DNA of 64,000 bases from Phanerochaete sordida (taxonomy: Eukaryota > Basidiomycota > Agaricomycetes > Polyporales > Phanerochaetaceae), in NCBI GenBank assembly GCA_019973155.2, contig BPQB01000057.1, forward strand, positions 144,814 through 208,813. The letters are read 5' to 3'. The notes under the pieces are model-generated. The model was given only the letters and a program-made list of their open reading frames with translations, made no database searches and was not told the DNA's origin. The position numbers were made by a program, and so were the translations under genes. The stretch's first letter is position 1; each line of letters starts with the position of its first letter. Positions 44,079-55,328 of this stretch are shown here, one piece after another.

Positions 44079-47010
44079 TCAATAATCTCGCCGACCTTCG
44101 TCGTCAATCCTGTAAGTACCCGATATCAATCCCGCATAATTTAACGTCTCCTGGGACGCGTCCTGCAATTGCTTTTGGAAGTCGCGCATGATATCGTCGT
44201 ATTGCATCACGTCATTTACGCTGAAGGAGAGTTTTAGCAAGGTCTTCGCATGTACGCCATTGTTGATGAGCTGAAGGGAAATAGTAGCTTCGTTTGGCCT
44301 AGTTACCACGAGATCAACGTCACCGCCTTCCGTGCACGTATCCCAGACCGCCTGCATAAGGTCTGCTGCCAAGTCTGTGACCAGCCTCGGTTCTGAGCGT
44401 CGACTCCTAGAGAGGTGCACGAACGACACGAATTTGAAGTATTCCGAGCATCTCAGCCCATTAGGCTACAACAGATGAGTTAATATGAGCAAAAGGCGAA
44501 GTTATGTCAACATGGCTCGTACCCTGAAGTAGCGCATCAGTGCCTTTCCAGCACACATAACTTGCTGCGGAGTTCTGACCCACGCGTACATAGCGAGCTG
44601 AGGACTCGGAACAAACAACCCGAGTTGATGTGACAACATCCTGTCAAGCGGATCGTCAAGCGCCGCCACTTCGGATATGTAACGGGGCCAGAGAGAAAGT
44701 GCGTGGCGTGTTAAAGCTTGACACCAGCGGTGAGCCGGAGAGGCAAGCAGGCACGAGCATGGTTCCAGGGCTGCTGTCAAAGGCTTTGCCTGGGTCACTG
44801 TAGCCAAGCAGATAGAGGCCAGCGTGTGTGGTCTGCTCGTAATAAGACGGCTTTCAACAGGCTGATTACCGAGGAAATCGGGGAATGTATCGTCATGAGA
44901 GTGAACTTCGAAGTTGAGGTCGATCTTCAGAACAGAACGCATATCGTCCACGGCGGTGACAATTTGGTCAAGCGAGATGGATGAGCCCAGATAGGCATAC
45001 TCGGGGGCATGCGATGGATGCGCATTGATGTAAGTGAGAATGGAGTCGACGGTCATCGACGTGGTGCGCTCGACAGAGACTGATCGCAAGATCAGAAGCT
45101 GATATTGACCCTCCCAAGGCTTCCGGCCTCGCATTGCCCGTCGCATGATCTGCCAATACAGAGCATCCAAAGATACAAGTCGAGTGTGGCTGCGATCCGA
45201 AAATAAGAGTTCGAACGACGCCCCAGGGTCAATACCCGCGTCCTCGTGAGCCAAGAAATTGGCCGCTACGCGAGCAAATGTGGGGTCACCATCGGCGAGC
45301 TTGGCCAGCTGGGGAAGGGCTCGAGGGTACTGTCGGAGGTATGCACCGTAGGACGGGAGTCTTTGTACTTTGTCCTTGAGAAAGCGCTGCACATCGCCAG
45401 CATAGTCTTGTTGAATGTCTTCAATCAGGTGCCGCTGGTGAATGCGGTGGGAGAAATTGTGCTGTGCAAGCACTGCCATGATGTACGGACGCGGACGGAG
45501 TGTCAGAAACAGATGTAGCCAGGGGAAATCGGATACCAGAGTGAGCAAGTACTGCAGCAAGTCGGTAATGTTACCCCTCCCCCGGCATTGGTCCACTCCG
45601 TCGATGATGATCACCGTGCGGGTCCGCTCGGGTGGAAGAGTTGAGGCAAGCGCGTCTCGTAGCATCTGCCTGAATGGGGAGCTGGGCATGGCGGAAGGAG
45701 CAGTGCGAAATCGTCGCACGGTGTCCAGAGTTTCGGAGCGTAGGTCTGGTCGTATCTGGTATGCCAGACTTGACAGAAGAAGGTCAATGGAATTTGTGTC
45801 CTCAGCGTCGAAGAAGAATGATGTCACAAGTTTCAGTGACGGATGTGGGGAAGAGTGAAGACGACCGCAGAGCTGATAGGCTATGTATGTTTTTCCGGAA
45901 CCTATGTCGCCGGTAAGAAGGTAGACGGGTGTGTCTCCCGCAAGCCAAAGGTTGATATCTGCGAAATTATCTTCGTGACTGATGGTGTTGCGCGGGGCCA
46001 CGTCGTAGCGAGAGGAATCGAGCGAGCGATAGCTTCGTGGTTCACTGATGACTTGAGCGATAAAATTTGCCAATTCCTCTGTGACATAGTAGACGGCGGA
46101 CGCAGACATGGGTCAGTGCAGAAAGTCAGAACTCGCAGGGTGTAAGCTTACCCGCCACTTGGAATTGATTGCGCCTCTCCTACACAGCGGTTCATGTGGA
46201 CAAACGTTCAGAGGTGGTGCTTATATGTCACGTACCACTGCAGCGTTGTATGTATCAATCACTGTAACGAAACTCTCATACAGTTGGTCCAAATCACGAA
46301 GCTGAATAATTTGCATGCATATCAGTGCTCAGCGACACATCGTACCATGAACGAACCAAAAATGAGTGAAACGCGGTGTTCAGCATCCGTGTAGTGTCCG
46401 CATCAATGATGCTGTTTTGACTCTCGGTGTTCGAGCCTCGTTTGAGTGTGGCTGGCAAGTGCATTCTCCACCTTCGAATGCGGCTGCTATCGCGCTGTTC
46501 GAGGTCAGGTATCTGACTTGAGACCAGTACTTTGTCAACTATCTGTGCATATCACCATAGGCACGACCTAGTTACATACCTCAAGAGATTTCGTGCTCGT
46601 TCGCGGAGCTCGTCGTTGGAGTCCACGACTTCGCGGAGCTGTTGTTCGAGAGAAACCGTATCGTCGCCTTCTGCGAATGTTCGTTGCACCAAGGTGACAA
46701 CGTCATCCAGTCGCGTCAAATAGAGACCAAAGTCTGGCAAATCTTGTACGTTAATTCTTGAGCGGGGCTATATAAAACAGGGTTCTTCTGTGACGAGAGC
46801 CACAATAGATGGTATAAGAACAAACCTCCCCCGAGATGACCACTGGCATTCGCTGCGTAGCAGATTGTGTAGAAGGGAGTCACGATAGATGGTATGGGAA
46901 CCCACCTGCACCACGTTGACCGTCCGCTGCATACGCTGCTGGGCTCTCTCCAGATCGTCTAGAAGAGAGCCTTGACCCCCCGCGCTCCCCGACTGGAACA
47001 TCCGGTGCAT
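44079..47010 (-). CDS. NLR-like NACHT NTPase (STAND), copy A, apparently intact
   Basis: Start ATG 47010. Small exons encode helical, coiled-coil-like segments: LLDDLERAQQRMQRTVNVVQ, VSLEQQLREVVDSNDELRER, and LRDLDQLYESFVTVIDTYNA. The large exon (44502-46109) carries the NACHT domain. Its Walker A is GDIGSGKT (about 45890-45915) in the context YLLTGDIGSGKTYIAYQLC. Walker B is VIIIDGVDQC (about 45590-45620), followed by LHLFLTLRPRPY as the sensor region. A helical region without WD40, ankyrin or TPR repeats follows, and a last exon contributes LVVTRPNEATISLQLINNG and ends at TAG 44079. Fungal NLRs act in non-self recognition and regulated cell death. Here the missing C-terminal sensor repeats and a novel C-terminal exon make the role uncertain. 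A paralog lies at 60062-62539. Confidence 0.8.
46800..46907. repeat. Duplicated segment within the first intron of NLR copy A
   Basis: CACAATAGATGGTATAAGAA (46800) and CACGATAGATGGTATGGGAA (46880) recur 80 bases apart and are followed by similar flanks. The equivalent intron of copy B lacks the duplication and is only about 60 bases long. Confidence 0.6.
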
Positions 47011-47535
47011 ATCTCGGTAAGGCTGCGATCGAGTTTGACCTGAAAGCTTGAAGGCTTGCAGATGATGGTGCAGTTGGGTGGCAGGTTGTGTGAACGCGCG
47101 TCAAAAACCGGACGACTCACCATGCCTGTTGCAGCCTGGGAACGGGGCGTGATGAAAGGTTTTATCATCGGAGTCAGTAATTTTATAGAAGTTAGAAATC
47201 GGCGATAGGTCGCTTTGTCGACTGTGAGGCTTTGAAGACCGGCATCATACTCGCATCTTCGTGAAAGGACCCGATTATTGATTTCTTCTAGTATAGCAAT
47301 ACTATCGCCGGGCATTCCAACGGCCAACCATCTAATGTACCGACGCCCCGACACCCGTAAAAATGTTCTAGATGTACACCGCAAAAAGTACAGAGGAAAG
47401 GAAAGAGAGAGCAGGGAGTGAGAGTGTGTATTCGTCAATGGTCGTGAGGCCCCGTGGGGCAGAGAGCGGAAAATAGAGTGTAGATCGGATGTCAAGGATT
47501 GGCAGATGATCGGCGAAAGGATGAAAACAAGCAGA
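47011..47535. other. 5' flank of NLR copy A, partly conserved with copy B
   Basis: About 520 bases. The first 100 bases upstream of the start codon match the flank of copy B at 59960-60061, sharing TGACGCGCGTT, CTGCACCATC and GCTTTCAGGTCAAAC in order. The rest holds the NLR promoter and the 3' flank of the disordered-protein gene. Confidence 0.6.
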
Positions 47536-49241
47536 TCAAAAGTCAAGGAACGCCGCCTCAGCGAGCCGCCGGCTCTCCTCATCCTCGATCTCCTCAGCGT
47601 GTATAATAATGCTCCCGCGCGTGTGCATCGTCGGGCTGAGCGGCTGGCGCACGCGTGTAAAGGGCACATCGAGCCGCGTCGGCGCAGAGGCCGACAGCGG
47701 CGAGACGGGCGACGTCGCGGGCGGCTGCGCCGCCAGCGCGGTGTCGACGACGAGCGACTTCGGGCGGAGCCCGAGCTTGCCGGAGATCGTGCCCGTCACG
47801 GAGCGGCGCAGGCCGCCGAGGGACGGTGCTTTCTGCGATGGAGAGGTCTACGGGAGATCAGGATAAGTCAAGGTCAGATGTAGATAGCCAAAAAATAACG
47901 CACAGCTGAACTGCTGTGCCGCTTGAAAAATCCGCGCTTGCGCTCGCCCTCCGTGGCGGTCGAGACCTTGCGCGCACGGGGGCCGGGGAGCTCGGGCACG
48001 GTGTCCTCCTCCTCGACGGGGCTCTCGACGATGACCTCGCCGACGCCCTTGCCCTCCGTGCGTATCTTCGCGAGCTCGCGCCACGACTCGCCTGAGACCG
48101 AGGCGGTGCTCGCGCTGCGCGGGCGCGCGTCGTCGAGGTGCGGCGTCTGCGGCTCCGTCGAGCTCGAGCTCGCGGTGCGCGTCGGCGAGAGCGCGGGGAC
48201 GCTCGTCGCAGATGCGCCGCCGAACGAGCGGCCGCGCTCGATGGGGCTCGGGCTCGGGTGCGTGCTCATCGTCGGGGGGAGCGGCGCGGGCAGGTCGCGC
48301 GGCGAGCGGGGGTCGTCGAAGCTCGGCGGGGGCGACGCCGCCTGCGCGTCCGCTTCTATAGCACTCGCCGCGGCGGAAGCTGTGCCTGGCGCGCGAGAAT
48401 TTGCGGGCGCACGCTCCGCAGGCGCCCCCGCCGTGTCGCGCGCCGCGCCCGCGTCTGCTTCCGCGGTGCCTTCCCCTGAGGCGTGTGCTTCCGCGTCCCC
48501 GCGCGCTATCTCCACGCCCCACAGGCTCGCCGCGGGCGAGGGCGGGAGTGGCACGCGCGTGGGGTCGCACGCGCGGTCGAGACTGTCGGTATCGCCAGAG
48601 GCGGAGGACGGCGACGTGGCGAGCTCCGCCTGCGACGGCGAGAGCGGCGAGAGCGGCGGGGGCTCGTGCGCGCGGACGATGCGCGGGCGGCGCGGCGCGG
48701 CGGGCGTGCCGATGACGACGCCGCGCTCGTCGGCGGCGGCTGCGCTGAGGCTCGTGCGGCTCTGCGCGAGCTCCTCGTCGCTCGCGCGGCGCGGCGCGGC
48801 GGCGCCGTCGTTGCGCGCGAGCCAGTCCGCGCGGATGCGCCGCGCCTCGGACGCCTCCGAGTCGCTCCCGCCGCCGCTCGTGCTGCCGCTGTCGCTGTCG
48901 GGGCGCACGCCGAGGCGCTCGTCGCGCGCGGCCTCCTGCGCGCTCATCGGCAACCGCTCGCCGTGCGCGTCGCGGAGCCGCCGGGGCACGAGTCCGCGTG
49001 CCAGCAGCGCGGCCTCGCGCTGCTCCGCGGAGATGAAGGTGTTCGGGAGCGCAGGGACGGGCGCTTTCGGGCGGGGGAGGACTGTCCCCCGCCGCTTGGG
49101 CTTGCTCGGGGCTGCTTCGGCGGGCGCGGCGCTGGTGGATGCGGTCGGTTGGGGTGTCCTGAGTTTGGTTGTGATGCGCTTCAGCAGGCCGGTCTTCGAG
49201 GCTGGCACCGGGGCGGAGGGGAGCGTCAAGACGGCAGACAT
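47536..49241 (-). CDS. Hypothetical disordered protein, basidiomycete-type
   Basis: Start ATG 49241 gives MSAVLTLPSAPVPASK followed by a basic LLKRITTKLR. Two exons are joined by a short intron near 47849-47905. About 550 residues rich in Ala, Ser, Pro, Arg and acidic residues, with no globular domain. Short conserved-looking motifs are RRSVTGTISGKLGLRP and, near the C-terminus, RGSIIIHAEEIEDEESRRLA. Very high GC at third codon positions creates a 441-codon antisense frame that is not a gene. Function unknown. Confidence 0.6.
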
Positions 49242-51150
49242 GGTATGAGTATGGGGAGTGTAGGGGGGAGCTGCAGAGATTTTGTGAGCATGGTGCGACG
49301 AAGATGTTATGCGAACGCGGAATGACACGGAGCGAGACAGGGCGGGCTGCGCGATGTGCGGCGACCGTTCGAGAACGAGGCTGCTACAGGGACAATGCCA
49401 AACCCTGACAGTTCTCGACAGTGACCGACAACTTCGCCCGGCGCTCAGGAAGATCACTAGAAGGAGGCGATGACGCAGGACAGACGGTTCGACAGCGAGC
49501 GTGTCAACGCCATGTCCCAATTTGTGCCGGAGTATAGCCGGTGGGAGCGGGCAGACAGGGTCGGGGACTGCCACAACTCTTTGGCGCTGATAGAAGTGCC
49601 AAGGGCGAGATTCGCTCAGGCTCAAACTTGGAGACCTGAAGGCAAGAAGGGTGCGAAGCAGGGAGAGAAGCAAGACGCAACACAGCGTTCCGTCGTCGCT
49701 TGCATGGTTGTAGATGAAAAGAGATAAAGACACACACGAACCTTGCGGGCGTGGTTGCAAATCGGGCGAATCTGGAATACTGGAGCCACTTGATGGGTAC
49801 CTGTTGTGAACATCCAGAGTCAGCAGGTTTTGGATCGGCGGCAAGGAGAGGGAGCGACAATATGCCGCATAAACCCGGGTTTATTGCTGTGAGAGCACTG
49901 TCGGTACAAGTCACGCGAGCCTCGCACCGGGCGGGAGGGCGTAGCATATATGTCGAAGAGAACATCCACTCACTCAAAGACGTCCGGGCAATGGGTATTG
50001 AACTGATGGGTATCCTTGCGTAGAGGTATATCTGCGTGAATCTTGACTTGAATATTAAGTCGAGATCGACACCGAGGGCCCGCACCTCTGCAAAGTGCAG
50101 CCCGACAGATCCCGACTTGGAGTGATCACAGCAATCGAGTGTCCTCCGACGACGTCGAAGCAAACTGTAGGTCACACGACAGAGGTATGAGATTTGTGGG
50201 GAGAGGGAAGGAGTGGGCGGTACTCACGCAAGACTAGACTTGGACTGCAGAGGTTAAGCCTTCGCAGTCAAAACAAGCGAGCCTCGCAGAGGAGCGGGTA
50301 GCGGTGGAGGGACAATATTGTCAACGCCGTCGATGGGGAGGTGTGCAGCCGGAGGAGGTCGTAGAGGCGGAGGCTGTGAGACCGGTGGGGACTCGGGCGA
50401 CGGAGGGAGGAGAGCAGATCTGGATGAGCATGGCTCGTATTTAAGCATGCGGCGGGCGGGGTATTTTTTCTGGATCGAGGGGAGGGAGCATGCGACGAGG
50501 CTCGGGTGATGTCCGCAATTGAGCGAAGCTGGAGCCCCGCACCGTCGCATCAAGCACATGAGAAGAGCAGCCCGCTAGGGCGGGCAACCGGGATCAGTTT
50601 AGGCAGGTGCGCGCGGTGTCCCATGACACCCCCGCTTATGGCGACCTTCGACGTCGTCCCTCCCCCGGAACTTGTCGTCTGGTCGATGTCCTCAACAGAT
50701 TTGCCCGCCCGCGAGCACTCGCACCGCGCGCGGAGGCCCTGGAGAATCGTTGCGACCGTCCATGCGTCTTCCTGTGAACGGACAAATTTATGAGTGCAGC
50801 AACATCGTGGCGTGGTTGCAACAAAGCATGCGCAGCGCAGAAAGAACCTCTCGATCGGTCCCGGGTCCAGGCCCACGTCTAAAATAGGCAAGCAGATCCT
50901 TTCTCCACAGCGTCAATTTTCCCCAGCGGCAGCGGAAGACACCGAGCTCGGGCGCCATCGTCCCGCCCGCGCTCGCTGTTCTTTACGTCCTCGACGCCGT
51001 CCGCGCGGTCGACGCTGCTCCCGCACTGATGTCGAACACGATCCTCTGACGTGTCTCCATCTCCGCCGACCCCCGTTAGTGAGGCAATACCATCACTCTC
51101 AGAGGGACATCTGAAACTAGTCCAGCGACTCGGTGGTAAGAGCACGCACC
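49242..51150. other. Intergenic region between two divergent genes
   Basis: About 1.9 kb holding the 5' UTR/promoter of the disordered-protein gene (-) and the promoter of the Npr3 gene (+). A proline-rich minus-strand frame (50254-50559) is listed separately as doubtful. No repeat or RNA gene was recognised. Confidence 0.5.
50254..50559 (-). CDS. Short proline-rich open frame, doubtful
   Basis: About 100 codons, with runs such as LPPSPESPPVSQPPPLRPPP and the ending LRGSLVLTAKA. There is no homology I recognise. The composition could be that of a disordered small protein or of GC-rich non-coding DNA. Confidence 0.15.
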   Translation of the reverse strand: MCLMRRCGAPASLNCGHHPSLVACSLPSIQKKYPARRMLKYEPCSSRSALLPPSPESPPVSQPPPLRPPPAAHLPIDGVDNIVPPPLPAPLRGSLVLTAKA

Positions 51151-53727
51151 ATGAGCGAGACACTGTTGGCCGTCCTGCTCGTTACCTCCTCCGCCAAAGG
51201 CTCTAGTCTCGTGTACCGCTGGCCTCCCCACCCTCTTACTCAACCTCGGCTCGCCCGCCCGCTTCCTAGGCACGACACGACCTGCATACACGCCGACAAC
51301 CCCTGGCGCGCCGCCCATGCCTCCCAGCCCTCGAATCCATGCGACGCTTACGTCCCAGAGGAAGACGACTACCGCTGGCACCGCCCGAACACTGACCGCT
51401 CGCGCGCACTCTCCTTCTCGCATGGCCGCTCGCACCCCGCGTCCCGCCGCGCGTCGCCCTCCAAGGACATGAAGGACTCGCTCGTCATTGAAGGCACGCA
51501 CGAGCTGCACATCCCCGAGGAACACGACGAGCTTCTTGGGTATTCCTCCGAGTTTCTTGCAAGCATCCTCTGCCCCCATTCGGCGATGTGCCACCAGAAG
51601 TTCGAGCTGGTGGTCGACGAGCTCGCGTTCATCGGACATCCTGTCTGCGCGGAACACGATGGCGCCTGGCGGTTCCGCCCCGAAAAGTCCAAGAGCGCGT
51701 CTCGCGGCCGTGGCTCTCGAAAGGGCCCTGCGCAGTCACCACACGCTGAAGACGATGGTACCACGCCAGACACGACCGTCAAAGACCTACCGACGTCATC
51801 TGGGACATGGCTGCAGACCTTCCACCTGGTCATGGTGCTCGACCTCCCGGATCCGTCGTCATCTGCCTCCGGCAATATAGCGAAATACTTTGACACCATC
51901 TACGAGCAGATCGTCTTTGCCATGACCGCAGTGATGTACCAGGAACAAGTGCTGCACAACTTTGTGGAGACTGAATGCGACAAGTTGGGCGCGCTCAAGG
52001 ATGACTATATCAAGCAAGGTGCGCATACACGCACTGAATGTGTCTTTGATCACTAAACTGAGAAGCGCATCGCAGGCAAGGCGTTCTCTACGTACCTTGA
52101 CGACGCTCTGAAGGCTTCCTCAATCGCCGCCGCCATGAAGACGCTCTACGAGTCCATCAAAGACGGCTGCATCGCCCAGCTCACGATCCACGAGTTCCCG
52201 CTCGAGCTGCAGCTCCCGCCGCACCTCGACGCGCTGCTGCACAACGAAGACCCGCTGGAGAACGACTACGCGGACCGCGAGGGCGACGACGAGGACGAGT
52301 ACGGCGCCGCGGCGTGGGGCCCCGAGATGAGCTTCGCGTGGCGCCTGCCCGCGCTCGCGCCGTGGAAGAGCCTGCTGCGGCTCGACGACGAGGCTGAGCC
52401 CGAGCTGTACCTGAAGCTGCGCGGCCCGCAGCTCAGCACCGAGGACCGCGAGGTCGCGGAGCAGCTGCTCAAGTTCCTGGACATGGCGTCTGTCACGCTC
52501 AACCTCGCCGACATGGCGAGTCTGCTCGATTGGGACCTTGAGAGCCAAGTCTTTCCGACTGTGCGCTGGCTCGTACATCATCGTCGCGCGAAGATCGTGG
52601 ACGTCGTGCACCCCGGGCTCAAGACGGTGTTTACGACCCCGCAGAAGCTGCCCGCGCCGTAAGTGATCGGACCTCGCTCTTTACAAGTCTGCTTACCTCG
52701 ATAATCTGACTGGTAGGCTGGCCGACCTCTCCGCCGAGTTTTCCAGAGCATTCAGCCACCCTTCCATCCCACCCCTGCCAAAGCTTCTCTCGCAAATCTC
52801 CACGAACAGCAACAACCACTTCTACGGTGCGGTCGTCGGCAACCGCGACATGGTGCCGGCGTACCACGACGTGGTCCTCTGGCTGCTCAAGCGCGACCTG
52901 CTCGTCCCGCTGCACCTCCGCGTGCGCATCGTCGCGACGAGCGCGCTCAAAGAGAAGGTCCGCGTCAAGCGCGAGCTCGCGCGCGCACGCCGCCAGCACA
53001 TCCGCCGCCGCTCGCTGAGCGAGCACGCCGCGCGCCGCGCGCCGCCCCCGCCCGACGCCGCGCCGCGCACGCGCGACCGCAGCGCAGGCAGCGCGCACGC
53101 AGGCAGCGACGCGCCGGACTCGAGCCCCGTCGACTACTGGATGTCGATGAGCCCGAAGAGCGCGCGGCGCCAGGCGCGCCAGATGTCGCCGCCGCCCGCA
53201 CGCGCGCACCGCCGCGACCGCAGCTTGTCCATGCTCTACGGGCGCGCCGACGCCGGTGCGACAGTGCCGAAGGTGGCGGGCGCCGAGGAGGAGGACGTGT
53301 CGCTGTTCGACGATGATTTGCTCGAGGTCGCGTCCCTCGGCACGGACGACGGCGGCGCGCAGCCGTGGGACCATGCGCGCCCGTCGATGATCGCGGACCC
53401 GGCGCGCGCGAGTGCGCTTGAGCGGCAGTGGCTCGCGGCGATGTCGGAGGGGAAGGACCCGCATCTTGCGAGGCGGTTCGAGCAGTGAGTGCTGGCGTCT
53501 CCCGGTCAGCGTTGTCTCGAGGTGACGAAATGGCGCAGCATTAATCAGTACTTTGACGGCAAGTGCAGCGCGGACGAGATTTTGTACAAGGCGGACATCT
53601 CGAGGCGGCATCTGCGCGAAGTCTTGCACCACTACGACGAACACGTGAGCCTGGCTTTGTTTCGCGGGGACGGCTGTCTAATGATACATGGTAAATCTAG
53701 CTCCAAACCTTCCTTCACCCCGCATGA
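51151..53727 (+). CDS. NPR3: Npr3/NPRL3, subunit of the GATOR1 (SEACIT) complex
   Basis: GATOR1 (Npr2-Npr3-Iml1) is the GAP for Gtr1/RagA and switches TORC1 off when amino acids are scarce. Start ATG 51151 gives SETLLAVLLVTSSAKGSSLV, the longin-like N-terminus of NPR3. Family features follow: LLGYSSEFLASILCP, KFELVVDELAFIGHPV, FHLVMVLDLPDP, then CIAQLTIHEFPLELQLPPHL, FAWRLPALAPWKSLL and VFPTVRWLVHHRRAKIVDV. A winged-helix-like C-terminus reads INQYFDGKCSADEILYKADI, and the final exon LQTFLHPA ends at TGA 53725-53727. Five exons are inferred. A long Arg/Pro/Ser-rich insert around 53000-53280 is probably disordered. Its last 13 bases overlap the end of the convergent epimerase gene. Confidence 0.9.
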
Positions 53728-54730
53728 ACATCCTCGTCGGGCACCGTGTGTACCCACCCAAGGATCCGCTCCGCCTTCGACGAATCAAAGAAGCCTCCCT
53801 TCAGATCCTTCCCCGCCTTGATCGGGACATGGCTCCAGAACTGCTCGTAGAGCACCTCGGGCGCGATGCCCTCCGTCGTGTCCGGCGCGACGATGAAGAA
53901 CGCCTCGTGTCCCGTCCACGCGCCCTCGTCCGCCGTGATCGCCAGCAGGAACGCGTCCGCGCACGAGTCGCGGTGCACCCAGCCCCAGAGGTCGTTCTTC
54001 CGGCGTTCCGCGTCCTGGTGCTTCGCGAAGTCGCGGTTGGGGATCGACCAGCTCGGACGGAGGCTCGCGACGCGCATTTGCGGGAAGCGTCGGACGATCG
54101 CGTCCGCCTGCGTCTCGCAGATTCTGAGTCTACGTCAGCGGGCGAAGAGTACAGAGATAAGGGGAGTGTACAGTTTGGATAGGCCGTACGGCTCGTCGGG
54201 CTCCCGTGGATGGTCCTCGTCGATCGGGAGGTAATGCAATCTGGGGTGTGGGGTCCAGACGAGCTGGACGACGTTCACGGACGACGCCTGTGCGACACGC
54301 GTGATGCCAAGCTGCGCGTCTGCATCAGCTCATTGACCCGAGACGCTGCGCCACGACGGTGCTGACCTCAGCCGCGGCACGGAGCACGTTCCACGAAATG
54401 ACCACGTTCCTGCCGCGCCGCCACGGTCAGCCTCCCGCCCGCGCCCGCGCACGCGAGCACTCACGTGTTGTGCGTCTCGACGAGGTAGTCCGTCGGCGTC
54501 GGCACCGCCGCGAGCTGCACGACCGCGTCGCACCCGCGCAGCGCGGCGAGCACCGCGGGGTACGCGCGCAGGTCGTGCTCCGCGTACGCGAAGTGCGCGT
54601 GCGCGGCGAACGGCGCGTCGGCGCGCGGGCGCGCGCTGTCGATCCCGCGCACGGTGTGCCCGCGCGCGAGCGCGAGCGTGCACACGCGCTGCCCGACGCT
54701 GCCGCTGCAGCCTGTCACCGCGATCTTCAT
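53715..54730 (-). CDS. NAD(P)-dependent epimerase/dehydratase (extended SDR)
   Basis: Start ATG 54730 gives KIAVTGCSGSVGQRVCTLAL, with the Rossmann motif GxxGxxG at about residues 7-13. Exons continue with VVQLAAVPTPTDYL, NVVISWNVLRAAAE and VAQASSVNVVQLVW. The catalytic YxxxK occurs in EPYGLSKLICE, and the Ser equivalent is probably in ASSVN. The C-terminal part reads VASLRPSWSIPN, GWVHRDSCADAFLLAI and FIVAPDTTEGIAPEVLYE. This is the layout of sugar-nucleotide epimerases and reductases; the substrate is not predictable. The stop (53715-53717) lies inside the last exon of NPR3 on the other strand. Confidence 0.85.
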
Positions 54731-55328
54731 GTCGGGTGCTGTGGTGGTGTGGGAGTGGAGAGGTGCGCGTGAGTGAGCTGGGTTTTGTTGCGGGGACGTG
54801 CAGTCTTTAGGCGAGGAGAGGAGGCAAATGTCCGATGTTTTCCCGGGGACGTCATGGTGGGCGGTCACGCGAGGGGGGGGGGTCGGTCCGTAGTTCGGTG
54901 CCTGATGGGGCTCCGCAAGCTAGCTGAAGCAGAGCTGCCCGAGTGCGCGTGTTTGCGCAGGCATCGAACGCGTAGATTGTGACGAACTAGCCTGCAGAAT
55001 GGCCATCGAGCTGCTGGTCGAAGCCCAACAAAAATAGCCAATTTGCGACTCCTGTATCGTCTCGAGCTCTCAGATCTCAAGCTTGGTTTATTCACACGTA
55101 CCGTCATGATCTCTCCCCGGTTCGCTGGGCAGAATTACCTTGGGTCCAGGGCTTGAACTGATGGTGAGTGTCGTTTGTGTTTGTGCTGGCCATCACAGTT
55201 TTATCTGGTCTACTCATACATACAGCAATACCGTGGGCTCGGTCTCTACGCGTCTCTACGGGTACAAGATTATTACATAGGCTCGCGAGAAAGGTAGAAA
55301 AGCACTAGGAGCCAAAATATGCGGTCTA
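54731..55328. other. Intergenic region
   Basis: About 600 bases holding the promoter of the epimerase gene and the 3' flank of the minus-strand WD40 gene. A G-run of nine occurs near 54874-54882. No gene or repeat was recognised. Confidence 0.5.

Noticed and set aside
47923..49248. 441-codon plus-strand open frame opposite the disordered-protein gene
   Set aside because: It is an antisense artefact of extreme GC at third codon positions. It has no domain, and the minus strand has a better start, intron and C-terminal motif.
52631..53644. 337-codon minus-strand frame opposite NPR3
   Set aside because: Composition is repetitive Arg/Ala/Val, while the plus strand carries clear NPR3 motifs.
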